Assembly (NCBI RefSeq): GCF_002352765.1
Contig: NZ_KZ293963.1
Coordinates: 4,056,559 to 4,120,558, forward strand
DNA: 64,000 nt
Direction: 5' to 3'
From: Alteribacter populi
Lineage (GTDB): Bacteria > Bacillota > Bacilli > Bacillales > Salisediminibacteriaceae
Shown: positions 63,287 to 64,000 of the stretch, piece by piece
How positions within the stretch are numbered: position 1 is the stretch's first letter
Layout of the letters: each line of letters opens with the position of its first letter
Notes under the pieces: model-generated
Database searches by the model: none
Told to the model about the DNA's origin: nothing
What the model saw: the letters and a program-made list of their open reading frames with translations, nothing else
Position numbers and translations under genes: made by a program

Positions 63287-64000
63287 GTGTATCAGATTAA
63301 AGAAGTCGCGAAGCTTGCTGGTGTGAGTGTGCGCACACTCCACCATTATGATCATATCGATCTGTTGCCCCCGAGTTCGGTAAAAGAAAACGGTTACCGG
63401 TCCTATGCCGAAGCTGATTTGGTAAAATTGCAGCAAATTTTATTTTTCAAAGAGCTCGGTTTCTCTCTGCAAGAGATAAAAAAGCTGATTGAAGAACCAG
63501 GCTTTGATCGGCGAAGGACTCTAGAACAGCATAAGAAAGTGCTAGTGGAAAAAAAGCGGCGATTAGAAAAAATTATTGCGTCTGTTGATAGGACGATCGA
63601 TTCAATAGAAGGAGGAGAACCGATGTCGAAAGAAGAAATGTTTGAACCATTCGATATGAAAAAAATAGAAGCCCACCAGAAAAAGTATGAAAAAGAAGTG
63701 AAACAAAAGTATGGCCACACTGATGCTTATAAAGAATCACAAAAAAAGACGGCAGCTTATAAGGAAGAAGACTGGCACCGCATTCAGAAGCAATGGGGAG
63801 AGGTGTACCGGAAGATTGCTGCGCGCATGGACCGAGGTCCTAAAGATCACGAAGTACAACAATTGATCAAAGAGTACCATGACCTGATCAATGACAATTT
63901 TTATCAATGCCCGCCTGAAATGTTTCGGGGATTGGGGGAACTTTACGTGAATGATCCAAGGTTCACGAAGAATATTGACAAACATGGAGCGGGCCTATCA
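63287..64000 (+). CDS. Mta/TipA-like MerR-family regulator (partial, runs off the window)
   Basis: 238 codons are visible with no stop. The MerR DNA-binding domain is at 1-70 (YQIKEVAKLAGVSVRTLHHY, then NGYRSYAEAD). A coiled coil runs to about 110. A TipAS-type drug-binding domain follows (EEDWHRIQKQWGEVYRKIAA). This is the layout of Mta of B. subtilis, a global activator of multidrug transporter genes. The GTG start lies 6 nt after GAGGTG. About 10-15 residues are probably missing at the end. Confidence 0.9.
   Translation, partial: MYQIKEVAKLAGVSVRTLHHYDHIDLLPPSSVKENGYRSYAEADLVKLQQILFFKELGFSLQEIKKLIEEPGFDRRRTLEQHKKVLVEKKRRLEKIIASVDRTIDSIEGGEPMSKEEMFEPFDMKKIEAHQKKYEKEVKQKYGHTDAYKESQKKTAAYKEEDWHRIQKQWGEVYRKIAARMDRGPKDHEVQQLIKEYHDLINDNFYQCPPEMFRGLGELYVNDPRFTKNIDKHGAGLS

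Overview
The window is a chromosomal segment of a spore-forming, low-GC Gram-positive bacterium of the family Bacillaceae. The 16S and 23S rRNA are of Bacillus type. The order perR-ygzB-ygxA-rrn-tRNA cluster, and further on queG-yhbB-trmL (yhbA-yhbB-cspR in B. subtilis), matches what I recall of the B. subtilis chromosome. Many secreted or lipoprotein segments are rich in Asp and Glu, which would suit a salt- or alkali-adapted member. That last point, and any genus-level guess, is inference.

Layout. 0-2.7 kb: end of an unrecognised gene, the peroxide regulator perR with a Per box at its own promoter, ygzB and ygxA. 2.7-10.3 kb: two tandem rrn promoters, 16S-23S-5S rRNA and 15 tRNA genes ending at a terminator. 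The spacers carry four copies of a ~100-nt repeat and a duplicated tRNA-Met 5' fragment. 10.3-18.2 kb: an AT-rich accessory island directly behind the last tRNA-Leu. It holds a truncated and frameshifted tyrosine integrase, remnants of mobile-element genes (one DUF771-like with an in-frame stop), an ApeA-like HEPN protein that is a likely abortive-infection anti-phage factor, and drug-handling-type modules (double MerR + VOC protein, GNAT + BmrR-like MerR, FAD monooxygenase). 18.2-19.4 kb holds gene debris.

19.4-28.9 kb: a large secreted subtilisin-like protease, a convergent XRE-TPR regulator of RNPP type, DNA topoisomerase III and a RocB-like peptidase. 29-32.7 kb: a membrane/lipoprotein group (DUF4349, DUF4363, an unknown membrane protein, DUF1657) and a DUF421-DUF1657 fusion ('2Duf' type) behind a near-ideal forespore sigma-G promoter. 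32.7-41.1 kb: a frameshifted aldo/keto reductase, an RND exporter, a short-chain dehydrogenase, a GDSL hydrolase, a phosphodiesterase-type protein and a DUF302 protein. 41.2-45 kb: tRNA-Gly, queG, ogt, a YhbB-like amidase-domain protein and trmL.

45-49.3 kb: ribonucleotide reductase genes nrdA-nrdB behind a promoter with two NrdR boxes, a cobalamin riboswitch and its terminator. This architecture implies that B12 shuts this enzyme off, presumably in favour of a B12-dependent reductase elsewhere. 49.5-56.4 kb: an AbgT transporter, three overlapping or adjacent M20 amidohydrolases and an unfamiliar three-part regulator, with a good CodY box upstream. A lone peptide-binding lipoprotein follows. 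59-64 kb: a LysM-M14 peptidoglycan endopeptidase, a conserved small protein, YpjP, a DadA-like oxidase and the start of an Mta-like MerR regulator.

Two repeat families run through the intergenic spaces. One consists of long, often perfect palindromes with a GTGCCTGACCCCC-type core, or a relative of it, usually next to gene ends. The other is a mosaic dispersed element seen in six places.
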